DNA from: Geosiphon pyriformis
Lineage: Eukaryota > Glomeromycota > Glomeromycetes > Archaeosporales > Geosiphonaceae
Reading direction: 5' to 3'
NCBI GenBank assembly: GCA_016748015.1
Contig: JAAOMT010000512.1
Location: 1,737,598-1,801,597 of the forward strand
DNA length: 64,000 nucleotides
Shown here: positions 30,716 to 40,966 of the stretch, piece by piece
Layout of the letters: every line of letters starts with the position of its first letter
Position numbering within the stretch: position 1 is the stretch's first letter
Made by a program: the position numbers and the translations under genes
Notes under the pieces: model-generated
The model's database searches: none
The model's input: the letters and a program-made list of their open reading frames with translations, nothing else
What the model was told of the DNA's origin: nothing

Positions 30716-32110
30716 AATTTAATGTGTTGTTGTCAATGATAATAATTGGTTTCAGATCTCGTGGAATCTTCTCTGGTTGGACTAGTATCTTCTGTACTCC
30801 TAATTGTGGAATATTATTGATGGATGGTAATGTGATGTTGTGATATGGTTTCAGTTAATCTCTATGTGCTGCTTTGGTTAAGATTTTGTTATCCAGTCTT
30901 AATTTGTAAGCTCCATTCTCTAGAATTTCTTCTATGTAAAATGGTCCATCCCATTTGGGGTCGAATTTTCCACTCTATTGTTTTTCCACTTTGGTATGAT
31001 GTAAGAGTACTTTGTCTTCAATCTTGAATTCAACTGGTTTGTCTGGTAGTTGATTATTATGTCTTTCTTTCTGTTTCTCTTGTGACTTTTGTATGTTATC
31101 AGCTGCTTTTTTTCATTTGTTTTCCAATGTTTCTATTAAGTCATATGTTCTTCTTAACAATGTTTCTTGGAAATTCTCTTCTGTTATTGGTTCAGTTGGA
31201 TATGTGTTAATCTTTATCTCAACTAGTAATGTTGCTGTTCTACCGTATATTAATTCAAATGGTGTTGCTTGTGTAGTGTCTTGCTTCATTGTCCGATAAA
31301 CAAATAATACTGATGGTATAAACAAATCTCATTTGTCCTGGTTTTTTTGGCTGAGTTTCACTATTGCTTTACACAATGTTCTATTAAATCTTTCAACTAA
31401 TTCATTGGTTTATGGATGGTATGGTGATAATAGTAGTCTCTTAATTCCAAATCTTTGGCTTAGTTCTGTTAATGTTCTATTCACAAAATGGGTTTCTTGG
31501 TCTGATAATAGTTCTTTTGGACATCCATGTCGACAAATCAGATCTTGATGGACAAATTCGACAATGGATTCTGCATCTGCTCTTTGAATTGCTTTGGCTT
31601 CTGGCCATTTAGTAAAATAGTCCATGGCTACTGCAATATATCTGTTGTCTCTGCTGGTAATTGTTAATGGTCCAACTAAATCGATTCCAATACAGTCAAA
31701 TGATTGTTCCACTTTGATTGGTTTCAATGGTTTGCTGGGTCTTGTTTCTTCTCTTCTTTGACAAGCATTACAATTTTGCACATATTGGATGATGTCTGAA
31801 TACATTGATGGCCAATAGTATCTCTTTCTGGTTCTTTCTATGGTTGTTTTTTTATGAAAATGTCCTGCAGTTGGATTTGAGTGCATGTTGAACAGTATTG
31901 TCTCCTTTTCTGGTTCTGTAATTACTCTGGTTGATTGATCTGAATCTTTTCTATTTTTCTGATAAAGTATATTTTGGTGAGTAATAAATATTTGGATTGT
32001 TGTTTGATCCTCTTTTGTTCTGGTTGAGATAATTTCTCCTTGAATTGTTGAGTATCTATATAGTGTTGAAGTTGTTGATATTTTTGTGTGTTCATCTTTT
32101 GTTATATTTC
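30716..32110 (-). pseudogene. Ty3-B integrase
   Basis: Main open part 31886-31410: HSNPTAGHFHKKTTIERTRK with the His pair, YWPSMYSDIIQYVQNCNAC completing the HHCC zinc site, GIDLVGPLTI, LSDQETHFVNRTL and SPYHP. After a TAA (for Gln) comes TNELVERFNRTL with the Glu, then 31325-31113 and a C-terminal part with FKIEDKVLLHH-type sequence and WDGPFYIEEIL near 30940. Of the three integrases this one keeps the best core and N-terminal site, but stops at 31409, 31330 and 30970 break it. Confidence 0.9.
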
Positions 32111-32575
32111 TGTGAATATTGTTTTGGTTTTGTTATATTTTTGGGTTGAAATGTTTTTAGATTTGTCTTATTCACAACAAACTGTCAGCATTTCCATTGT
32201 CTTTTCCCTTTTTATAATGTATAATATAAGTATATATCAAAAAAACCATTTTCTATCTTGACTGTCTTTCATTTCCAAATTTTTGTTTTTGGAGTAATGT
32301 CAATTCTTTGTGATCTGTGTACACCTCAAACTTTTGGCTCAAGTATTTTTTCCATTTCATAACTGCCCAATAGATTGCTAGATGTTTTAATTTTGGTGTT
32401 TCATAGTTTTTTTTGGCTGGAGTCAAACCTTAGCTGGCATATGTAACTGGATGTTCTCTTTCATCCAATTCTTTCTGAGATAGTACTGCTCCCAATGCTT
32501 GACCTGATGCATTAGTGGTAATAATGAATGGTTTACTATAATCTGAATAGATCAATACTGAAGCTTAAATAAGCT
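32111..32575 (-). pseudogene. Ty3-B RNase H
   Basis: Reads ITTNASGQALGAVLSQKELDE (Asp to Asn at the TDAS site as in Ty3-A), HPVTYAS, LKHLAIYWAVMKWKKYL and VYTDHKELTLLQ. The GSR-type C-terminus near 32180 is damaged. It is broken by a stop after TYAS (TAA for Gln or similar) and by frame loss at about 32240. Confidence 0.75.
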
Positions 32576-33596
32576 TTCTTCTTAAGATGTTAAATGCTTC
32601 TTGCTGGGTTTCAGTCTATTCATACTTTGCATTTTTGGTTTAAAGATTATTGAGTGGTTGTGTTATCTTTGAAAAGTTCTTTATAAAGCATCTATAATAA
32701 CTCACAAATTCCAAGAATAATTTTAGCTCAGTTATGTTGGTTGGTATTGGAAAGTTTTTTACTATCTCTATTTTCTCTGGATCTGTTTTTATGCTGTCTT
32801 TGCTAACTATATGTCCCAAGAATTTTAATTCTGTTTTGCCAAAAAAACACTTTGTTGTATTCAATTTTAATCCTGCTTGTCATAGTCTTTCAAACACTTG
32901 TTAAAGATGATGTAGATGATTATCAAATGTTTTTGAGAACACATTGGTGTTATCCAAGTATACAACTACTGATTTCCACAATAAGCTGGTATACATAATT
33001 TCTATTACCTATTGGAATGTAGCTGGAGCATTGGTTAAGCTGAATGGCATAACTTCAAACTCAAAGTTTTCCTTTCTTATAGTAAATGCCGTTTTTTTTT
33101 TGTCAGCTGGATCCATGGCTACTTGCCAGTAACTACTATCCAAGTTTAACGTTGAGAACCATTTGTTTCCATCAAAAGCATCGAATAGTTCTTGTATTCA
33201 TGGAGTTGGATAGCTGTCTCCATGAATTACATCATTGAGTTTTTTGTAGTTTACACAAAATCAGATTTTTCTATTCTTCTTATGGACAAGTACTACTGGT
33301 AACAACCATGGACTCATTGATGACTAAATTAATCCATTGTCAAGCATTTGGTTGATTTCTTGATGGATAATTTCATGACTGGCTGGTGGTACCCTATATG
33401 CTCACTGTTTGATTGACATTACATCTCCAGTCTTAATCTGATGCTGGATAATATCAGTTCTGCCAAATTTATTTTCACTGGCAAAGATGTTATTGAAATT
33501 ATTAAGTAACATCTTTAGTTGCATTTGTTGAAGTGGGTCTAGATTTCTCATATTCATCTGTTCCAATTGTTTTGGCTGTAACAAATAATGTTTATT
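32576..33596 (-). pseudogene. Ty3-B reverse transcriptase
   Basis: Leader at 33584-33402 (NMRNLDPLQQMQLKML and TDIIQHQIKTGD). Then MLDNGLI, SPWLLPVVLVHKKN, a stop, VNYKKLNDVIHGDSYPTP, FSTLNLDSSYWQVAMD, TKKNFEFEVMPFSLTNAPATF and YLDNTNVFSKTFD at about 32966-32930 with Asn for the second catalytic Asp. The open part 32864-32640 is the palm end and thumb (FGKTELKFLGHIVSKDSIK). Single stops at several Gln and Trp positions. Inactive. Confidence 0.88.
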
Positions 33597-34706
33597 TCAT
33601 CTATAGATGGTTTGTGATGTAATGTCCACATATTTACAAAGCTGTGGAAAATCTGGAATGCTGCTTGGTGCTTGATCTTCAATTTCTGTGGTTAAATATC
33701 TGAGAGTGGTTCCTTCCAGTATCTCTACAACATTTCCAGTGTTGTTGTAGATGGAAATTTTAATATGGTTATGGCTCTTGGCTGATATGTGTAGATTGAT
33801 AAGTCCAATTTCTCCTAATTTACAAAGAGTTGCTTCTGCTTCAAAAATCTGTTCTTGCTCCTTTTCTCTCCTTTTTATTGCTAACATGTATCAGCTATAT
33901 GGTGGAATGGAAATTGTTTGACCAGTTAAGATAATTTCTCCTTGGCCAATAATTTCTTCCTCCACCATATTGATTGGTACATCTATTCTACCCATTGATC
34001 CAAATCCCTGTATCCCTCTTGCTGTTATCCCTAATTCTTTCCTATTTCCCACTAAAACTAACTGAGTTATTTTTACCAGAGGCAGGAATATTGCCTGTGC
34101 TATTTTTTTATTTGGCTCTATAACATAGGTCTTTTCTGAATCATTTTGTAGCATAGCAATGATATTTCCTACATATCCTGCATTAATTATTCTTCCTCTA
34201 ATGTTTATTCTTTTTTTCACTAAACTACTCCTAAATGCTAATTGAACCATTGTTGTTGCTAGAATTTCCAGTGCTATTTTCAGATTGATGCAAGTGCACA
34301 AATGGGATTCCAATTTGATGGCGTCTTTTCTTGAATATCTTAGATCAAATCCTGTATTAGTATCATGCACATATTCTGACATGATACTTTTATCATTGTT
34401 ACTAAACCATTTCAGTTCTTGCTCCTTGGTGAGGTCAGGAAGTGCAATATATTGTTCATAGTTTGAATCGGAGTTTGAATCTGAGTTGGAATCATTGTTA
34501 TTGTTATAGCCATTTTGAATGGAGCTGGAACCGTTATTTTCGTTATTATCATTGTTGGAGTTTGAATTGGGATTAGAACTTGATTCCGATTCTGATGTAC
34601 AGCTGTTGATTGGTTCTTCTTTTTTGGAAATTGTGTAGATCATGTGTGGTGGTAGATTGTAGATGAGGTCACAATCATCACAGAATTGGAAGTTACATAG
34701 AATCAA
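33597..34706 (-). pseudogene. Ty3-B dUTPase region
   Basis: Two open parts, 34706-33891 (271 residues) and 33887-33597, split by one stop. After the Ser/Asn/Asp-rich linker: motif 1 NTGFDLRYSRKD (about 34360-34325), motif 2 AFRSSLVKKRI, motif 3 GRIINAGYVGNI (about 34200-34170; the catalytic Asp has become Asn, a G-to-A change), motif 4 in KTYVIEPNKKIAQAIF, motif 5 RGIQGFGSMGRIDV (about 34025-33985), nearer the family GFGSTG than in Ty3-A. Catalysis would be lost through motif 3. Confidence 0.88.
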
Positions 34707-35280
34707 ACAGTAGTCACATAATCAGGTGTTGATTTCTTCTAAGCATTGCTCTTGCTTTTCTCTTGTGGGTGCTAGATTCTGATAGTGTTCATGGAATTCT
34801 TCTGAACTGTTTTCTAAGTCGATAAAGGCATCCAGATTGAGAACCAAAACAATGTCTGTTGGTTCTGGAGGGTTATTTTTGATTTCCAGAATTTCACTGG
34901 GCGAAGTGCTTTCTATTTTGGCGTTGGCCATTCACCAGATCTCGTCCTCGTCATGTGGATAACTGTCTAGGCGGAATATAGCTTGGTGTCATGCTGCTGT
35001 AATGAACATACCACGACTCACCCAGTCACTGATGAGGATCATGTATTGGCACAAAGCATTACATGTTTTTCCTTGACCAGGAATGTCATTGCACATTCCT
35101 TCGTTGAGTAATTGTTTGCCACAAGCAAGACATGATTCATTGTCCCACTTGCCTTGTCTTTTTGGGTAGCCATATTGTTCCCTATGGTAGGGCTTGCAAT
35201 AATAATGGGTTTGCATCCAATAGTCTTCATCTGGTGCTACCCAAGCTCCCATTGAGGACAGTTTCTTCCCATAGTCTTTG
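34680..35280 (-). pseudogene. Ty3-B Cys-rich zinc-ribbon-like module
   Basis: The part 35252-34989 reads MGAWVAPDEDYWMQTHYYC then CKPYHRE, SCLACGKQLL, MCNDIPGQGKTCNALCQYM; upstream is CKDYGKKL where siblings have CxxC. The last cluster CLILCNFQFCDDC is at about 34710-34670 at the beginning of the dUTPase frame. The spacing matches Ty3-A and Ty3-C. A linker at 34931-34722 is Glu-rich. Confidence 0.6.
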
Positions 35281-35639
35281 CATTTGAGAGATATATATGG
35301 CAGCTCTTTTATTGATTCATGTGAATATTTCTTTTCCCAGCCACTAGTTATTTCTTTTGTAGTGGTGATTTCTTCAGGTATGTTTTCTTTTCTTTCTTTC
35401 CCTTTTTCCTTGTTCTTTTCTTCTCAATCTAGAATTGGTGGCATCTCACTTTGGTTGTTGTCAGTCCAAGCATTGATGGTGGCTTCCCAGGTAAGTTCTT
35501 CTCTTTGTTTCTCCTTTCCATTGTCATTGTTGTCCCAGGCAAGTATTGGTGGCAGTTTGTTGTGGTCAATGTCAGCTCATGAGACTTGGTATACTTTCTA
35601 GGTGGGTTTTGTTTTTTTTTTCTCAAATTCAATAAGTGG

Positions 35640-36120
35640 TGTTGATGGTGTAATGATGGGCTTAAAGTGATCACATGTGGCTAGTACCCATGTGTGTTGA
35701 CCATTCTGGCTAAGCTGGAGCTCTTAGGTGTTCTAATCTAGGGTTGTGTTGGTTTTGGACAGTCAGTTGTTTCCAATAAGTGCTTGGTATTGAGTGGCTT
35801 CTATAACAAGTACTTTGATTGGTACTATAATGCCATTGACTTCTATGGGGAAATTATCAATCTCTCCAATGGGTGTTTTGGTCACTTCATTAGCTGTAAT
35901 AATCCTGACACTGACAGCACAATCAACTCGGCAATCTAATTGATCCATGAGTTGTCTTGTGATGATGCTGCCAGCTGATCTACTATCTAAGATTAGTTTG
36001 ATGGAGTGACCATCAACTTTTGCATCAGTGTACATTGCGGTGATAGGTTTCTCCTCGAGTACTGCTCCACTGAACAAAGGTGGATTGATGGTTTCTTCCA
36101 ATTCAAAAAGAAAGATGACT
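35640..36120 (-). pseudogene. Ty3-B aspartic protease
   Basis: Open part 36101-35763 contains FSGAVLEEKPITAMYTDAK, LILDSRSAGSIITRQL where the catalytic DSG is DSR (GGA/GGC-type Gly codon changed to AGA), ITANEVTK, and YQALIGNN. The Gly to Arg change would impair the protease. It is followed by a stop, then the W-S-Q linker. Homologous to 17313-18056. Confidence 0.82.
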
Positions 36121-38440
36121 GCAAGAGATTTGTTTTCAGTGACTATTGCTGGTAAAATATTGTTGGTGAGTGTTGTTTGGGGTGGGTTGAATTCTGAGTT
36201 GTTGGTGGTGGCATCTTCTGGAATAACCAGGAGACTTAAATAGTTCTGGGAATTCGGGTTTTGGGTGGAACCAGTACCCAGATTCCACTGTCGAAAGTCT
36301 GATGATTGGTGAGAGAAGCTGAAAATCGGTTAATGAACAACTATCACCGATCTCCAGTTTTGAGTGATTCTAGGTCTTGGGTTTCCTGATGTCATTTGAG
36401 TGGGGTTTTGGAGTGATGTTTAAATTGGTTGTTGGGGCTGATAAATTATTTAGGGCTGTGGCTGATAAATTACCAGTGGCTGTAATTGATAAATTGCAGG
36501 TTGATATACTGCCAGTTGATAGATTGGTTGCTGTGTCATTGACAGGTAAGTGGTTTGATATTAGTCTTGATTTGGGTAGTGATTCTGAGTCTGAAATCTG
36601 TGATTGGGTTTCAATATTGATTTTCCAATTGTGGATTGTTGCTATAAAATTGACAGTTGGCTCTAATGTGACCTTATTTACCACAGTTGTGGCAAACATG
36701 CATTTCTGGCTGTCACGGCTGATTGGGTAATAATGTTGATGGACACGGCTGATTTTGGAAATGATTTGTGTTTTCTGAATTATTGCATTATTGTGGTAGT
36801 TGATAGATTGTACGATTGTCAGCTAAGTATCCCTCTAATTTCTGATTGATTGTATCACTGAATTGTTTTAGTTTGGAATCCAAGTCAGATGATCTGTTTA
36901 TCACTAAATTTACAGCTTGGGCATGGTTGGCTTCTAGCTCGGCTGCTTCAAAATCTCTGATGTGGGTGACAGTGGTTGGGAGGTCAACTGGATGCATTGG
37001 ACATACTCACTAAAGGATGTTACTGTGCAATCCTCTGATGAACTGGTTCAAAATCTGTGGTGCTGTAAAGTAATCAGCTTGGATTGCCTGAATTTGGTGC
37101 AGATTTCTATGGAAGCATCCCAAGTAAGTGGTGACTGCTTCTGTGTTCCCTTGTTTGATAGTAGTGAATGTGTTGGTCAAGCAATTGATACTATTGTTAT
37201 TACTAAAGTATCTTAAGAATTCTGTTTTAAACTCATTGAAGATTTGTGGTTTGGTGGCTAGGCTCTAATACCACAAGTCAGTGGTATCTTTGAGAAAATA
37301 GGGGATTGCTTGAAGAGCTCTACCATCATTTCATTCATTGGCTACTATGGCTTTTTCAACGTCATTGAGCCATATTTGGGTGTTGTCCTCTTCACCGGTA
37401 AAATTGTCAAGTTTTGCAATTGGTATGTAGGCTATTGGATCTAAGTTGGGTTGTTGTGGTGGTAGTTGAAATAGTTGTTGTTGCACTGGTTGTTGGGGTG
37501 GTAGTTGAAGTGGTGGTTGTATGAGTTTGGCTATTGGATTAATCGGTGGTTGATTGATAATAATTACTAGAGGTAAGTTTTGTTGATTTATTAAATCAGG
37601 GTTTCAGTTATCCTGAATTGGCAGTGTCTAAATATTCAGAGTTTCAATTTCCAGATTTTCTGGGTTTAGATTTTGCTGGGTTTGAAAATTTGGGGTTTTA
37701 AATTCTGGATTTTCAATGATCGGGTTTTGGTAAGTGAATTCTTGATTTTTAGCTTCTTCTTCTTCCTCTTCTTCTGATTCCGTTACTTCCCATAGATCAG
37801 AAATTCCAAAATCTGGGAGAGGTGGTGGTGATCGGAATCTTGATGGCATTGATGATTGCGAGTTAAATTCTTTAAAATATGCACTATATAGTCCTAATAA
37901 CTCTGTTTTTTTTTGTTTACTTTGAAATGGGAATCGTCCAAATGTTGATGTTATGTTTGATGTGGTCATGCCAGTATATATAATATTAATAGTGCTTCTG
38001 AGTTTATAGTAGTATGATGGATTAGTTGGGAACTCAACTCTTGTTTTTTTCCAAGTAGGTGGCTGTATTCTTTTGGGTATTACTGCTAGTGTTTGTAGTT
38101 TTCCTTTGCCTTTGCTCATGTAAGTAATGGAGTATTTTTGCTGTGTGTGGTGATCAATTTTTTTGTTGATTTTCATGATGATAGAGGCAAAATTGTGATT
38201 TGTTGACAGGTTGGTATTTTGAATTAATTTGCTGTAAAAGGCTTCTCTTGTCGATTCGATATTTACTGGTGTTCCTAACAAATAGGCAATTTTTTCATTG
38301 ACGTAGAAATTGAAAGCTGATTCCACTAATATGTGGTTGTGATTTAATCTCAAATGTTGACAGTAGTGTTGAAATAAAGATTTCGCAAATTCTAGATGGT
38401 TTGCTCCTATGTTTTCTGATTCTGTCACTTTTAAATTTGT
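36121..38440 (-). pseudogene. Ty3-B gag
   Basis: Starts at MTESENIGANHLEFAKSLF (38428); the open N-terminal part runs to 37628 and includes the acidic ESEEEEEEEAK stretch. Capsid-like parts lie at 37450-37000 with stops, then KQFSDTINQKLEGYLADN (36997-36788), and a zinc knuckle CHNCGK-GHIRANC at about 36704-36662 with TAA after GK. The Gln/Tyr-rich tail follows. Homologous to Ty3-A gag residue by residue over most of its length. Confidence 0.85.
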
Positions 38441-38468
38441 GTTGGTGCTGGTTCTTTGTAAGATTATA

Positions 38469-38485
38469 CCTCACAGGGAGCACCA
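38469..38485 (-). other. Ty3-B primer binding site
   Basis: Two bases inside the 5' LTR the minus strand reads TGGTGCTCCCTGTGAGG, complementary to a tRNA 3' end CCTCACAGGGAGCACCA. The tRNA identity could be found by matching this end to the species' tRNA set. Confidence 0.65.
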
Positions 38486-38487
38486 AA

Positions 38488-39274
38488 TGTTACAGGTGAC
38501 TACTTCTGGTGTTAGATTAAATAACAAACCCATAACTTGGTACTCAAATCTAATTGCAGTTAATAATGATCTGAAGGTTTGTGTCTGAAAAGTTTGTATT
38601 CAAAGAGTTTGGTTGAGTTCTTTGTATAATGGACAGAGATTCAATGATAATAGTTTTATCTATAGCTTCCCAAAACCACAGTTTCATTAATTTTTTTCTC
38701 AGCTTGATGGCTGGTATTCCTCCTGGTAAACTATCCTCAATCGAGTGTTCTACTCTTATTTCTGGGTCTTTTACCAGTTATGTTTATTCTGACATCAGTA
38801 CTCCACATGTTAATCCTCAATAGAGTTAGTAAACAACAATAAAATCAAAGCAAGAAATAAAGAAAAATAAAGAAAAAAAAAAAAATAAAGAAAAAAAAAA
38901 AATAAGCCAAGGCGATTTGCAAGTTAGTATTCTATTAATAGCCATAATTAAGAGCTATTGTTCCAGTGTGGTTAAGTATCAATTATTATCAACACTTCAT
39001 GTTAATAGTGGCAGTAGGTTTGAGATAACAAACAGTTATTTATTTGTGGTTTGGAAAGTTATCTAGATGAAATCTAAATTGAGAGGTCTGTCTTTTTAGC
39101 TTCTAATCCTATTGCTATATATACATAATTGAAATTCCTCAATTCCTCAATTTTTCACACAGGAATTCTGCAATTCTTTTGAGAGAAATCCTGGAATTCC
39201 ACATTTTACTACATCTACTTCTGATTGGTTAATAACTATGCTAATATATATTCTCTATATTTCTATAAGTAACA
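38488..39274 (-). repeat. Ty3-B 5' LTR
   Basis: 787 bases, TGTTACAGG to AAGTAACA. It aligns with 29146-30016 but has a shorter GGAATTC array and an inverted small stretch: AACACTTCATGTTAAT at 38990 where the partner has AACATGAAGTGTTGAT, a local flip of a hairpin loop. TATA-like TATATATACATAATTG at about 39116. Confidence 0.9.
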
Positions 39275-39740
39275 GTGTCATATCAGTATTAACCCATCAG
39301 ACTCTTCTCCACTTTCTTGCTTAAAGCTAGTTTCTTCAACCAGACATTCTTCTTCCATGTCAATGCTATTAGACTCAGTGGTATCACCAGTTTCTGAACC
39401 TCATGAACAACTATTCTAAATCTTAGAACCAACAATCTTATTACCAGAACTATTTTCTAATGCACCACCTCTCCTCTTCTTTCTTAGAAGAACAGGCTTA
39501 AAGCCATCATTAGAACTAGAAACTTTAGCAGTCTTTTTCATAACAGCAATACTACAGTCAACAGTGGCCTTGTAGTCAAAAATAAAGAGTTTGGATTTAT
39601 TGTATTGAATTGTGAAAATAACTTCTTTTTCAAAAAACTTTGACTCTTTTTTGGGAATTTTGGATGAAGGAGAGAAAGAAGTTTTTTTTTTTAATTTCAA
39701 ATTAAACTTAATAAAAACTATTAAAAAATAATACAATCTT
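39275..39740 (-). pseudogene. LINE-F ORF1, N-terminal part beyond Ty3-B
   Basis: Open frame 39736-39416 with KKTSFSPSSKIPKKESKFFE, FIFDYKATVDCSIAVMKK and RKKRRGG, then after stops GDTTESNSIDMEEECLVEE and QESGEESDG up to the element edge. The start KKTSFS matches LINE-D at 9200. Joined to 29145 across one target duplication the code reads on as DMTP then GPKK after a stop, so both parts belong to one gene. One extra G near 39289 shifts the frame. Confidence 0.72.
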
Positions 39741-40320
39741 TATTTTAATATTTGCAAATTAATTATTTTATGCTTAAATAATCTTTTTAACATATTTTAG
39801 CATAAAAAAAAACAAACCAGAAAAACCAACCTACTTTAATTATGTTTGTGCAAATAATTTCAACTTATATAGCAGAAAATAATAAATAATTTTATTAAAA
39901 AAATTCTTAAAAAAATCAGTTTTAATCTTTAAACTCTTTTTAATTATTATGTTTTATTTAATATATATATATTTAAAAACAAAGCTTATTTATATATAAT
40001 AATTGACAATAAAATACAAAATTGCAAAAACCAAATAACTAAACTGTTTATCTAAAATGGCTTTCTTTAATACCAAATTTAAAAAAACTTAATAATACTA
40101 AAAGCTTTCTTTAAACTAGATTTATTCAATAAAAATATAAATATCAGATTATTATTATAATTAAATTTATGCATATTTTTTTAAATTTAAAATTTTAAGC
40201 AAAAAAATACAATAACCTAAATACAAAATACATTAAAAAAATAAAACCTATTTTTAATATTTTAATTAATTAATTTAATCAAATAAAAATGGCTAATCTG
40301 AAAATCTACACCAAAACCAG
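39741..40320. other. A/T-rich stretch without genes
   Basis: Roughly 85-90% A+T. I find no coding frame or clear repeat. Near 40030-40130 the sequence GCAAAAACCAAATAACTAAACTG-like and TTTAATACCAAATTTAAAAAAAC resembles LINE-F RT at 24990-25040 (plus-strand reading) in an A/T-decayed form, so a LINE relic is possible. Confidence 0.5.
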
Positions 40321-40324
40321 TTTA

Positions 40325-40560
40325 AAAAAGTAACTGATTCTGTGAAATAACCAAGCAGAAACCACCAATCTTATAAGCCCACCTTAATGCAGGTGTCGAA
40401 TTGAAGCTCTGGGTTCTGACAGCCCCAAGTCATGTAGCAGCAACACCTAGTTTCATATGTGCTACTATGAATTAGTGCTATTGAGACCCATACTAGCCTT
40501 TCCATAACCAACTTCGCTGTCCTTGGTATGATGCAACCCGAAATGTTGTCTTGATACACT
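40325..40560 (-). ncRNA. Candidate Pol III transcript or SINE
   Basis: An island of about 45% G+C in an A/T desert. On the minus strand it has CAGCGAAGTTGG (about 40519-40508), an 11 of 12 match to the tRNA A box, then a weak B box GCTTCAATTCG (about 40407-40397) and a TTTTTT run at 40331-40326 that could end Pol III transcription. The box spacing (about 110 bases) is wider than in tRNA. The 62-residue frame over it is probably not a protein: it continues as DWWFLLGYFTES after a stop. It reminds me of a short repeated sequence in Rhizophagus genomes, from memory only. Confidence 0.3.
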
Positions 40561-40966
40561 TACCTATTCTCAAAATTTTATTCTTGCAGAAAAGCAAAAT
40601 GTACGAGAAACGAAAAACTATTCAGACTAATCATATTATCGTAAGCTAATGAATGCTCAATCTTTCTGTGGGTTTATGAAGATTATAATTATTACTGATT
40701 TAAATTGCAAGCTCTCAAGTTCTAAGAAAAGCTCAATGAGAAATTGTTCTGAGCCATTAGATTTTGAATCCGAAATTACCTTGCCAATTTATTTCTTATT
40801 CATTCGCTTCAATTTCAATAAGTTAATAAAACCAACATCAATAATAAAAAATCGTTCTTTGCCACTGGCGTTGTTATCCCACTGTTCGTATGATTGAATT
40901 CCATAATCTTAGGAACCAAAAAATCATATACTGAGACGTGTTATCACCGCTAGTCACAGGTTTACC
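40561..40966. other. 3' flank of VMA8, no gene seen
   Basis: About 400 bases of moderate composition. A plus-strand frame (40649-40897) has no recognisable motif and is antisense to the likely 3' untranslated region of VMA8. Nothing else is supported. Confidence 0.5.

Larger units (their letters stand above)
29146..39274 (-). mobile_element. Ty3-B: complete-length Ty3/gypsy element with both LTRs
   Basis: Minus-strand element with LTRs 29146-30016 and 38488-39274, both TGTTACAG.../...GTAACA. Internal order equals Ty3-A, and coding parts match it throughout. It interrupts ORF1 of LINE-F. The flanking four bases on the minus strand are ACAC (39278-39275) and ATGC (29145-29142); both derive from ACGC by one CpG transition, so a decayed target-site duplication is likely. 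More stops than Ty3-A. Confidence 0.92.

Noticed and set aside
40371-40559. 62-residue minus-strand frame as a protein gene
   Set aside because: No domain, and the likely continuation lies beyond a stop; Pol III-like signals explain the island better, though weakly.
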